Source: DASSSQ01 sp963839285
Lineage (GTDB): Bacteria > Actinomycetota > Thermoleophilia > Gaiellales > Gaiellaceae
DNA length: 64,000 bases
Assembly (NCBI GenBank): GCA_963839285.1
Contig: CAWIUN010000020.1
Coordinates: forward strand, 124,001 to 188,000
Reading direction: 5' to 3'
This document shows, piece by piece, positions 56,480-64,000 of the stretch; the first letter of the stretch is position 1; every line of letters starts with the position of its first letter. The translations under genes were made by a program, and so were the position numbers. The notes under the pieces were generated by a model. The model was not told the origin of the DNA and made no database searches. It saw only the letters and a list, made by a program, of their open reading frames with translations.

Positions 56480-58477
56480 TCACGTCCCGGCAGCCGTCGC
56501 CTCGCGCCCGCGACACTCGCGTTCGGCCGCCGTGCCAGGGCTTGAACTCGACGCCGCCCGCCGGCGGGAACGGAATCGGCTTCCAGCTTCGCAGTGTCGC
56601 GGGCTTCATGAACTTCCCCAGATCATCGCCGGGAAGCTGCCGCCCTGGACGCGGATGCCGTGGACGTTCCGCATCGGCACGTTCTTGTGCGGGTAGCCGA
56701 CCCAGACGACCGTCGTCAGGCGGCGCGTGAAGCCGGCGAACCAGCCGTCGGTGAAGTTCTCGGTCGTCCCGGTCTTGCCGCCGCGGGCCGGCCGATCTGT
56801 GCGTTGACGCCGGTGCCGTGCTCGATGTTCTCCTTCAGGATCGCGGACATCGTGCGGGCGACGCCGGCTCGAGCACGCGCGTCGCGCTTCGCCGGGCCCA
56901 CCGCTTGTCGTAGCTTGCCGTTCGCGCAGCAGCACCTTCTCGATCGCGTGCGTTGCGTGGTGGACGCCGATCGTCGGCAGCGTCGAGTACGCGGACGCCA
57001 TCTCGACACGGTGACGTCGTTGACGCCGAGGCCGATCGACGGCACCGGCAGGAGCTTCGACTCGATCCCCATCCGGCGCGCGACCTGGGCGACCTTGCCG
57101 GGGCCGACGTCGACGGTCAGCCGCGCGAAGACGGTGTTGTCGGAGTGGATCAGGCCCTGCTTGACCGTGATCGGGCCGTCGTAGGTGCCCTCGTAGGTGT
57201 GCACCTTCCAGACCTCGTCGCCGTTGCCCGTCGCGTAGGTGAACGGCGCCGACAGGTAGTCGCGTGGCGAACGGGTTCAGGCCCTGCTCCATCGCCGCCG
57301 ATCAGGACGAACGGTCTTGAAGGTCGAGCCGGCCTCGTTCTTGCCCTGCGCGGCGAGGTTGAAGTCGAGCCGGTGTCCGTGGAAGCGCGACGCCATCGCG
57401 CGGATCGCGCCGGTCTTCGGGTCGACGGAGACGAGCGCCGCGGCCGGGTCGCCGCTTGCGGTCGAGCGTCGAGTCGATCGCCTGCGCGCGCGAGCTTCTG
57501 CATGCGCGGCTCGATCGTCGTGAAGACGCGCAGGCCGCCGCGGCGCGTGCCGCGCTCGCCGTAGGCGTCGACGAGCTGCTGGCGGACGTACTCGAAGAAC
57601 GGCCGCTCGCGGATCGTCGAGTAGATGCGCGTGGGGCGGAGGTTGAGCGGCAGCTGCTGGAGCTTCGCGGCGTCGCTTCGCGAGAGCGCGCCCGGTGTTC
57701 GCCATCGCGCGCAGCACCTCGTTGCGGCGGGCGAGCGCCGCCTCCGGGTTGCGCAGCGGGTCGTAGCGGCTCGGCGCCTGCGGCAGGCCCGGCGAGCAGC
57801 GCCGCCTGCGCGGGGCCGAGGTCGCGCGCGTGCTTGGAGAAGTACGTCTTCGCGGCCGCCTCGACGCCGTAGGCAAGGTGGCCGTAGTAGACGGTGTTGA
57901 GGTACTTCCAGAGGACCTTCTCCTTGCCCCAGGCCGCGTCGATCTTGAGCGCGAGGCACGCCTCCTTCTTCTTGAAGTCGAGGTCGTGCTGCTGGTCCGG
58001 CAGGTAGAGGTTGTCGACGAGCTGCTGGTCGAGGTCGACGCGCCCTGGACGGTGTGGCCGGCCCTCGCGTTCGCGATCGCGGCGCGGACGACGCCGGCGT
58101 AGTCGACGCCGTCGTGCTCGTAGAAGTTCTGGTCCTCGATCGCGAGCGTCGCCTTCTTCATCCAGGCGGAGATCGACTCCAGCGCGACCCGCTGCCGGTG
58201 CACCTTCGACGGGATCGTGCCGAGGAAGGTGCCGTCGGCGGCGTAGACGTAGCTGTTCTGGCCGAGCACGACGCTTCGGGTGCAGCTCCTCGAGCGTGCA
58301 GCTGGACGTGAACGCGTTCCACTGCGACTTCGCGAAGCCGACCGTGCCGGCGACGAGCGCGAGGACGCCGGCGAGCACGGCGACGAGCAGCGCGAGCGGC
58401 CAGCGCCGGCTCCGCCGCTGGCGGGAACGGCGCCTGAGCCGGCGCCTGCGGGGTGTCAGGGGTGGAAGCTCGTTCAC
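56472..58477 (-). CDS. class A penicillin-binding protein (transglycosylase/transpeptidase), frameshifted
   Basis: About 665 residues. A short basic cytoplasmic tail and one membrane segment (WPLALLVAVLAGVLALVAGT), then the GT51 domain: AIEDQNFYEHDGVD with the catalytic Glu, GASTLDQQLVDNLYLP, KEKVLWKYLNTVYYG, AALLAGLPQAPSRYDP. The transpeptidase domain has SxxK in GSTFKT, SxN in HSDNTVF and KTG in GKTGTTENF, so both activities should be intact. The C-terminus continues past an apparent stop at 56606 as KFMKPATLRSWKPIPFPP and ends in the 3' end of the ETF-QO gene (8-base overlap). Indels are frequent, densest around 57250-57500. No PASTA domain follows. Confidence 0.9.
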
Positions 58478-58507
58478 GGGCCTCGACGCTGTAACGTCCG
58501 AGCCGCC

Positions 58508-59451
58508 TTGAGCGTTTCGGATCTTCTGCAACCGGACGACGTGCAGGCCGCCCGGGAGCGGATCGCCGGTCGCCTGCACCGGACGCCGACGCTGCGGTCG
58601 CGCACGCTCGGCGACGGCGTCTTCCTCAAGGCCGAGCTGCTGCAGGCGACGGGCTCGTTCAAGCCGCGCGGCGTCCTCAACAAGCTCGCGACGCTGACGC
58701 CCGAGCAGCGGGAGCGCGGCGTGATCACGATCTCCGCCGGCAACCACGCGCAGGCGGTCGCGTGGGCCGCGACGGCGGAGGGGATCGACGCGCTCGTCGT
58801 CATGTGGCAGGACGCGAGCGAGCAGAAGGTCGCCGCCGCCCGCGGCTACGGCGCCACGGTCGACACGGAGGCTCCAGGCCCGGCGGAGGCCTTCGAGCGG
58901 CTCGCCGCGCTGCAGGCGGAGACCGGGCGCACGCTCGTCCACCCGTTCGACGACCCGGTCGTGCAGGCGGGCGCCGGAACGGTCGGGCTGGAGATCGTCG
59001 AGGACCTCCCGGACGTGGACACGATCGTCGTCCCGGTCGGCGGCGGCGGCCTCGTCAGCGGGATCGCCGCGGCGGTCGACTGTCGGGTCGTCGCCGTCGA
59101 GCCGGAGCTTCGCCGGCGCTGCACGAGGGGCTGAAGGCCGGGCGGCCGGTGCCGGTGCACCCGCGCTCGATCGCCGACGGGCTCGGCGCGCCCTTCGCCG
59201 GCGAGACCGCCGTCGCGCTCTGCCGCGCCCGCGGCGTCGAGTCGGTGCTCGTCACCGAGGAGGAGATCGCCGAGGCGATGCGCTTCCTCTACGGCCGCGC
59301 GAAGCTCGCCTGCGAGCCCGCCGGAGCGGCCGCCGTCGCCGCGCTCTGCGCCGGCAAGGTGGCGGGGATCGGCGGCGGGACGGTCTGCTGCGTCGTCTCG
59401 GGCGGGAACGTCTCCGCGCAAACGGCCGCTGCTATCCTGGTCGGGCCATGA
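58508..59451 (+). CDS. threonine/serine dehydratase, PLP-dependent, one frameshift
   Basis: About 314 residues, the catalytic domain only; the C-terminal ACT regulatory domain of biosynthetic IlvA is absent, which suggests a catabolic or feedback-insensitive enzyme producing 2-oxobutyrate or pyruvate. The PLP lysine is in TGSFKPRGVLN, TISAGNHAQAVAWAA follows, and VPVGGGGLVSGIA is the phosphate-binding glycine loop. One indel near 59110 (PELRAAL region). TTG 58508 starts the protein, with TAACGT at 58492-58497. Its TGA overlaps the rpmE ATG (ATGA). Confidence 0.9.
59433..59438 (+). promoter_or_regulatory. -10 element TATCCT of rpmE
   Basis: TATCCT lies nine bases before the rpmE ATG, inside the 3' end of the dehydratase gene. 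This would give rpmE its own leaderless transcript. Confidence 0.4.
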
Positions 59452-59666
59452 AGCCGGAGATCCATCCCGAGTACGTCCTCGCCCACGTGCGCTGCGCGTG
59501 CGGCAACGAGTTCACGACCCGCTCGACCAAGCCGGAGCTCCACGTCGAGATCTGCTCCGAGTGCCACCCGTTCTACACGGGCAAGCAGAAGCTTCTCGAC
59601 ACCGGCGGCCGGGTCGAGCGCTTCCAGCGGCGGCTCGAGAAGGCCGGCGGCGCCCGCCGCGGCTAG
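59448..59666 (+). CDS. rpmE: 50S ribosomal protein L31
   Basis: Intact, 72 residues. Zinc-binding (C+) form: VRCACGNEF and ICSECHPFYTGKQK supply the four Cys, a form replaced by the Cys-free paralogue under zinc limitation in many actinobacteria. The basic C-terminus (RRLEKAGGARRG) is as expected. Confidence 0.96.
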   Translation: MKPEIHPEYVLAHVRCACGNEFTTRSTKPELHVEICSECHPFYTGKQKLLDTGGRVERFQRRLEKAGGARRG

Positions 59667-59672
59667 GCGACC

Positions 59673-60593
59673 ATGTCTGCTCGCCATCGGCGGCCAGGCG
59701 GTCCTGGAAGGCGTGATGATGCGCGGCCCGGCGAACTGGGCCGTCGCCGTCCGCAAGCCCGACGGCGAGATCGCGCAGGTCTGCCGGCCGATCGCCTCGC
59801 CGATGGCGCGCCACCGCGTCTACCGCCTGCCCGTGATCCGCGGCGTCGTCGCGCTCGGCGAGTCGCTCGCGATCGGCTTCCGCGCGCTCGCGATCTCGGC
59901 GAACTACGCCGCTCAGGAGGAGGCGCGAGGAGGCGACGGCGAGGTGCAGACCGAGCTCTCGAAGGGGCAGCTCTTCTTCGCCTTCGCGGTCGCGATCGGC
60001 TTCGCGCTGCTGCTGTTCAAGGTCGGCCCGGCGCTCCTCGTCGACAAGCTCGTCCCGATCGAGTCGGGCGGCTGGTTCGTGATCGTCGAGGGGCTCGTCC
60101 GCGTGACCGTCTTCATCCTCTACCTGGCGCTGATCTCGCTGCTGCCCGACCTGAAGCGCGTCTTCCAGTACCACGCCGCCGAGCACAAGGCGATCAACGC
60201 CTACGAGGCCGGCGAGCCGCTCGAGCCGGAGATCGTCCAGCGCTACTCGCCTGATCCACCCGCGCTGCGGCACGGCGTTCCTGCTCTGGGTGATGGTGGT
60301 CGCGATCTTCGTCTACGCGTTCCTCGGCCGGCCCGCCTGGTACTGGCTCGATCGTCAGCCGGATCGTGCTGCTGCCGGTGATCGCCGGGATCGCGTACGA
60401 GCTGATCCGCTTCGCCGGCAAGCACTCCGGCAACCGCGTGCTGATGACGCTGCTCGCGCCCGGGCTCTGGCTGCAGCGCCTGACGACGCGCGAGCCGTCG
60501 CTCGACCAGCTCGAGGTCTCGATCCGCGCGCTGCGCGAGGTGCTCGAGCGCGAGGGCCGGTCGGAGGGCTCCCGGGTCGAGGTGATGGCGTAG
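59673..60593 (+). CDS. DUF1385 membrane protein, frameshifted
   Basis: About 306 residues with four or five membrane segments. Conserved family features: IGGQAVLEGVMMRGP at the N-terminus and FQYHAAEHKAINAYEAG with an AEH motif, then HPRCGTAFLLWVM. Members are commonly encoded between rpmE and prfA in actinobacteria and Firmicutes relatives; the function is not established. Indels near 59683, 60252, 60270 and 60350. ATG 59673 follows the rpmE stop by six bases. Confidence 0.88.
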
Positions 60594-60624
60594 CCTCCGT
60601 TCGTCCAGCGAACGAAGGAGGAGG

Positions 60625-61056
60625 ATGGCGACCGACCGCCGCGCAGAGGTGACCTGGAACGGCTCCCTGATGGAGGGGAGCGGCACGATCGACCGGACGC
60701 AGCGGGCGTCCTCGGCGGCGAGAAGATGACGTGGAGCGCCCGGACGGGACGAGCCGGCGAGGGGACGAGCCCCGAGGACCTGATCGCCGCGGCGCACGCG
60801 TCGTGCTTCTCGATGGCGCTCTCGCACGCGCTCGCCCAGGCGGGAACGCCGGCCGACGAGCTGAAGACTCGGCGACGGTGACCTTCCAGCCGGGCGAGGG
60901 GATCACAGGATCGCGCTCGACGGTCGCGGCCGCGTGCCGGGGATCGACGAGGCCGGCTTCCGCGAGGCCGCCGAGGGCGCGAAGGCGAACTGCCCGGTCT
61001 CGAAGGCGCTCGCCGCGGTGCCCGAGATCACGCTCGAAGCCAGCCTCGAGGGCTAG
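60625..61056 (+). CDS. OsmC-family peroxiredoxin-like protein, frameshifted
   Basis: About 143 residues. Seen: RRAEVTWNGSLMEGSGTI, GTSPEDLIAAAHASCFSMALS with the first catalytic Cys, and EGAKANCPVSKAL with the second Cys. The two-cysteine arrangement of OsmC/Ohr thiol peroxidases is intact. Indels near 60701-60721, 60870, 60912 and 60935. AAGGAGGAGG lies just before ATG 60625. An inverted repeat overlaps its stop codon (61053-61073). Confidence 0.88.
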
Positions 61057-61073
61057 TGACGTTTCGTCACTAG
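61053..61073. promoter_or_regulatory. perfect 9-bp dyad at the osmC stop, before prfA
   Basis: CTAGTGACG and CGTCACTAG around a TTT loop. It overlaps the TAG of osmC and ends two bases before the prfA TACGCT hexamer. It could be an operator or a weak terminator; no T-run follows. Confidence 0.45.
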
Positions 61074-61074
61074 C

Positions 61075-61080
61075 TACGCT
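61075..61080 (+). promoter_or_regulatory. -10 element TACGCT of prfA
   Basis: TACGCT lies six bases before ATG 61087 without a Shine-Dalgarno sequence. Confidence 0.4.
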
Positions 61081-61086
61081 GGTGCC

Positions 61087-62139
61087 ATGGCCGCCTTCGA
61101 GGATCTGATCGACGAGCTCGAGCGCTCCTACACGGAGGTGCAGGAGCGGATGTCGGACCCCGCCGTCTACAACGACCACCGCGAGGCGGCCGAGGTCGGC
61201 CGGCGGCTGAAGGAGCTCGAGGGCCCGCACAAGCTGGCCGAGGAGTGGCGCGCGGCGCGCGACGACCTCGAGGCGGCGCGCGAGCGACGGCGACCTGCGC
61301 GAGCTCGTCGCCGGAGCTCGAGCAGCGGCTCGCCGAGCTCGAGGAGGAGCTGCGGCTCGCGCTCGTCGAGCGCGACCCGGCCGACGCGAAGGACGTGATC
61401 GTCGAGGTGCGCCAGGGCGTCGGCGGCGACGAGGCTGCGCTGTGGGCCGCCGAGCTCGCCCGGATGCTGACGCGGTACGCCGAGCGGCGCGGCTTCAAGG
61501 TCGAGGAGCTCGGCACGAGCCCGAACGAGGCCGGCGGCGTCAAGGAGGCGACGCTCGCGATCAAGGGCGACGGCGCCTACTCGGTCTTCAAGTACGAGGG
61601 CGGCACCCACCGCGTCCAGCGCGTCCCCGAGACCGAGTCGCAGGGCCGGATCCACACCTCGACCGCGACGGTCGCGGTCATGCCCGAGGCCGAGGAGGTC
61701 GAGGTCGAGATCGACCCGGGGGACCTCAAGATCGACGTCTACCGCTCGACCGGCCCGGGCGGGCAGTCGGTGAACACGACCGACTCGGCCGTCCGCATCA
61801 CGCACCTGCCGACCGGGCTCGTCGTCGCGATGCAGGACGAGAAGTCGCAGATCCAGAACCGCGCGAAGGCGCTGCGCGTCCTGCGCGCGCGGCTGTACGA
61901 GCGGGAGCGCGCGAAGCAGCAGGCCGAGCAGTCGGCGCCAGCGGAACGCGCAGATCGGCACCGGCGAGCGGGCGGAGAAGATCCGCACCTACAACTTCCC
62001 CGAGAACCGGCTCACCGACCACCGGATCAAGCTGACCGTGCACCAGCTCGACCGCATCCTCCAGGGCGAGCTGGACGAGTTCACCGAGGCGCTCGTCGCC
62101 GACGACCGCCGGCGGGCGCTCGAGGAAGCCGGCGTCTGA
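61087..62139 (+). CDS. prfA: peptide chain release factor 1
   Basis: About 350 residues. Recognises UAA and UAG stop codons. The GGQ motif is in RSTGPGGQSVNTTDSAVRI, the methylation target of PrmC encoded just downstream. The codon-recognition tripeptide is PET in QRVPETESQGR. Two clusters of indels (near 61290-61312 and 61940-61950) break an otherwise continuous frame. The C-terminus NFPENRLTDHRIKLTVHQLD is canonical. Confidence 0.96.
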
Positions 62140-62146
62140 CCGCAGC

Positions 62147-62990
62147 GTGACGCTCGGCCGCTGCTCGATCCTGCTCGGCGAGGTGCTGCGCGCTGCTCCG
62201 CGGAGTACCTGGAGGCGAAGGGCGTCGAGAGCCCGCGCCTCGACGCGGAGCTGCTGCTCGGCCGCGCGCTCGGCCTCTCGCGGCTCGACCTCTACCTGCA
62301 CCACGACCGGCCGCTGACCGCCGGCGGAGCGCGACGCGGCGCGCGAGCTCGTCCGCCGGCGCGGCGAGCGCGAGCCGCTCGCGTACGTGCTCGGCGAGTG
62401 GGGCTTCCGGCGGCTGACGCTGAAGACGCGACGCGCGCGCGCTCGTGCCGCGGCCCGAGACGGAGATCGTCGTCGAGCGCTGCCTCGACGCTGCTCGCGG
62501 GATCGCCGAGCCGCGCGTGCTCGACGTCGGCACCGGCACGGGCGCGATCGCGCTCGCGATCGCCGACGAGCACCCGGGCGCGCGCGTCACCGGCCTCGAC
62601 CGCTCGCGCCGAGGCGCTCGCCCTCGCGCGCGAGAACGCCGGCGCGACCGGCGCTCGCGGTCGAGCTCGTCGCAGGGCGACGCGACGAAGGCGCTGCCGC
62701 CGGGCCCGTGGGACCTCGTCGTCTCGAACCCGCCGTACGTCCTCGCCGGACGAGCAGCTGCCGCCGGAGCTCGCCTTCGAGCCGCGCGACGCGCTCGTCG
62801 CCGGCGGCCAGACGGAGGCGATCGCGCGGCACGCGCGCGACGTCCTCGCCGGCCCGCTCGTGCTCGAGGTGCACGAGACGGCGCGCGGAGGAAGCAGCTG
62901 ATCTGCTTCGCTCGCTCGGGTACGCGGAGGTTAGGATCAGCGCGGATCTGGCGGACAGGCCGCGAGTGGTGGAGGGGCAGATGGGAGCAC
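62147..62990 (+). CDS. prmC: peptide chain release factor N5-glutamine methyltransferase, frameshifted
   Basis: About 275 residues. Methylates the Gln of the GGQ motif of release factors. Seen: SPRLDAELLLGRALGLSRLDLYL (substrate domain), PLAYVLGEWGF, VPRPETEIVVE, LDVGTGTGAIALAIA (SAM site) and the diagnostic NPPY in VVSNPPYVLA. At least ten indels. The 3' end is uncertain because no stop is seen in frame before the sua5 reading begins; the likely end lies at 62980-62995. Confidence 0.9.
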
Positions 62991-63591
62991 GTAGAGGACG
63001 CAGTCGCGGCGATCCGGGCCGGCAAGCCGGTGATCCTGCCGACGGACACCGTCTACGGGCTGGGCGCCGACGCCCTACCGCTCCGACCCGGGCCAGCGTC
63101 TCTACCGCCTGAAGGGCAGGGACGAGACCGCCGCCGATCGCACTGCTCGCCGCCGACCTCGACCTGCTGCTCGAGTGCGTGCCCGAGCTTCGCGGCCGCA
63201 GCGGCAGGATCGCCCGCGCGCTGCTGCCCGGGCCGTACACGCTCGTGCTGCCGAACCCGGCACGGCGCTACCGCTGGCTGACCGGGACGCGTCCGGACAC
63301 GATCGGCGTTCGCGTGCCGGAGCTGCCGGAGCCGGCCGCCGCGTGTTCTGGCGGCGGTCGGCGCGTCGCGGCGACGAGCGCCAACGCCCACGGCGGCCCC
63401 GACCCGCGCCGCGTCGAAGACGTGCCCGAGGAGCTCCGCGCGCGCGTGCGCGGCCGTGGTCGACGCCGGCGAGCTGCCCGGGACGCCCTCGACCGTGATC
63501 GACTTCACCGGCGACGAGCCGACCGTGATCCGCGAGGGCGCCGCCCCCGGGCGGCGAGGCGATCGAGCGCGTGCAGGCCGCGCTCGCGTAG
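62981..63591 (+). CDS. L-threonylcarbamoyladenylate synthase (Sua5/YwlC/YrdC), frameshifted
   Basis: About 203 residues. Makes threonylcarbamoyl-AMP for the t6A37 tRNA modification. Seen: EHVEDAVAAIRAGKPVILPTDTVYGLGADAL, LYRLKGRDETAPIAL (conserved K-x-R), LLPGPYTLVL, TIGVRVP and AATSANAHGG (S-x-x-N). ATG 62981 needs removal of one g. Indels near 63077, 63125, 63190, 63345, 63451 and 63550. The YrdC domain is alone; no C-terminal Sua5 domain follows. Confidence 0.9.
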
Positions 63592-63621
63592 CGACCCGGC
63601 AGTCGCGTCGGCCGCGCGAAG

Positions 63622-63645
63622 TATCCTCCGGAAAACGGGAAGGAG
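63622..63645 (+). promoter_or_regulatory. TATCCT -10 and AAGGAG ribosome-binding site of glyA
   Basis: TATCCT (63622-63627) and AAGGAG (63640-63645), seven bases before GTG 63653. A conventional leader, in contrast to the leaderless neighbours. Confidence 0.5.
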
Positions 63646-63652
63646 CGAGACA

Positions 63653-64000
63653 GTGGCCGTCGCACAGGAATCGCTGGCCGCCCTCCGCAGCGCGGGGCCT
63701 GACGGACGTCGATCCCGAGATCGCCGAGCTGCTCGGCCGGGAGCTCGAGCGGCAGCGCGACCAGATCGAGCTGATCGCGTCCGAGAACTTCACCTGGCCG
63801 GCGGTGCTCGAGGCGATCGGGTCGACGCCGACGAACAAGTACGCCGAGGGCTATCCGGGCCGGCGCTACTACGGCGGCTGCGAGGTCGTCGACGAGATCG
63901 AGCAGCTGGCGATCGACCGCGCGAAGGCGCTCTTCGGCGCCGACCACGCGAACGTCCAGCCGCACGCCGGCGCGCAGGCGAACATGGGCGCCTACATGGC
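63653..64000 (+). CDS. glyA: serine hydroxymethyltransferase, partial at window end
   Basis: The first about 115 residues. Interconverts serine and glycine with tetrahydrofolate. Seen: IELIASENFTWPAVLEAIGS, NKYAEGYPGRRYYGGCEVVDEIE (PLP and folate site region) and FGADHANVQPHAGAQAN, all canonical. One extra base near 63697. The catalytic Lys lies beyond the window. Confidence 0.95.
   Translation, partial: MAVAQESLAALRSAGPDGRRSRDRRAARPGARAAARPDRADRVRELHLAGGARGDRVDADEQVRRGLSGPALLRRLRGRRRDRAAGDRPREGALRRRPRERPAARRRAGEHGRLHG

Noticed and set aside
1..64000. tRNA, rRNA, prophage, insertion sequence with terminal repeats
   Set aside because: Reading both strands gave no cloverleaf, rRNA segment, phage structural gene or DDE transposase. 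A tRNA could still be missed by eye.

Overview
The window is extremely GC-rich: third codon positions are almost all G or C, and starts are ATG, GTG or TTG. Many genes have a TAnnnT hexamer only 5-10 bases before the start codon, which suggests leaderless mRNAs. With the gene order rpmE - DUF1385 - prfA - prmC - sua5 - glyA, the Pst/PhoU/PhoR-PhoP cluster and the acyl-CoA genes, this points to a high-GC actinobacterium, most likely of the class Thermoleophilia. That placement is inference; no rRNA or tRNA gene is visible. About half of the genes are interrupted by single-base indels. Wherever I could resolve them, the extra or missing base lies at the third codon position or codon junction, on both strands. 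I therefore treat these genes as real and the indels as a consensus problem, and give whole-gene coordinates.

Region by region. 1-4.2 kb: thiolase, a GrpB-family protein, 3-hydroxyacyl-CoA dehydrogenase and an HD-GYP response regulator. 4.3-24.4 kb: a phosphate island with UppP, a DUF47-Pit-DUF47 cassette, PstSCA-1, PhoU, one PstB, PstSCA-2, PhoR/PhoP and a second Pit-type transporter, tied together by five arrays of 11-bp TTCAC/GTCAC direct repeats that look like PHO boxes. Inside it sit a YbaK-type deacylase, a MsrP-like molybdoenzyme with a cytochrome b subunit, a DUF1918 protein, a RimK-type ATP-grasp ligase, a small REP-associated tyrosine transposase (RAYT) element, and an acyl-CoA dehydrogenase followed by a cobalamin adenosyltransferase.

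24.4-46.5 kb: one giant minus-strand gene of about 22 kb (about 7,300 codons). It encodes a membrane-anchored surface protein with about 56 tandem repeats of about 83 residues, other Ig-like modules, a fibronectin III domain, a PASTA domain and a C-terminal receiver-like (CheY-fold) domain. It is the most unusual object in the window.

46.7-64 kb: a hypothetical protein, a two-subunit B12-dependent mutase whose specificity residues match isobutyryl-CoA mutase, a pair of paralogous membrane-anchored proteins, an MBL hydrolase, an M23 peptidase, etfB-etfA-ETF-QO, a class A penicillin-binding protein, a threonine/serine dehydratase, and the translation cluster rpmE-DUF1385-osmC-prfA-prmC-sua5-glyA (glyA cut by the window end).

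The genes suggest an aerobic heterotroph that oxidises short and branched acyl-CoAs through an ETF chain, uses B12-dependent carbon-skeleton rearrangement, invests heavily in phosphate scavenging, and displays a very large repeat protein on its surface.
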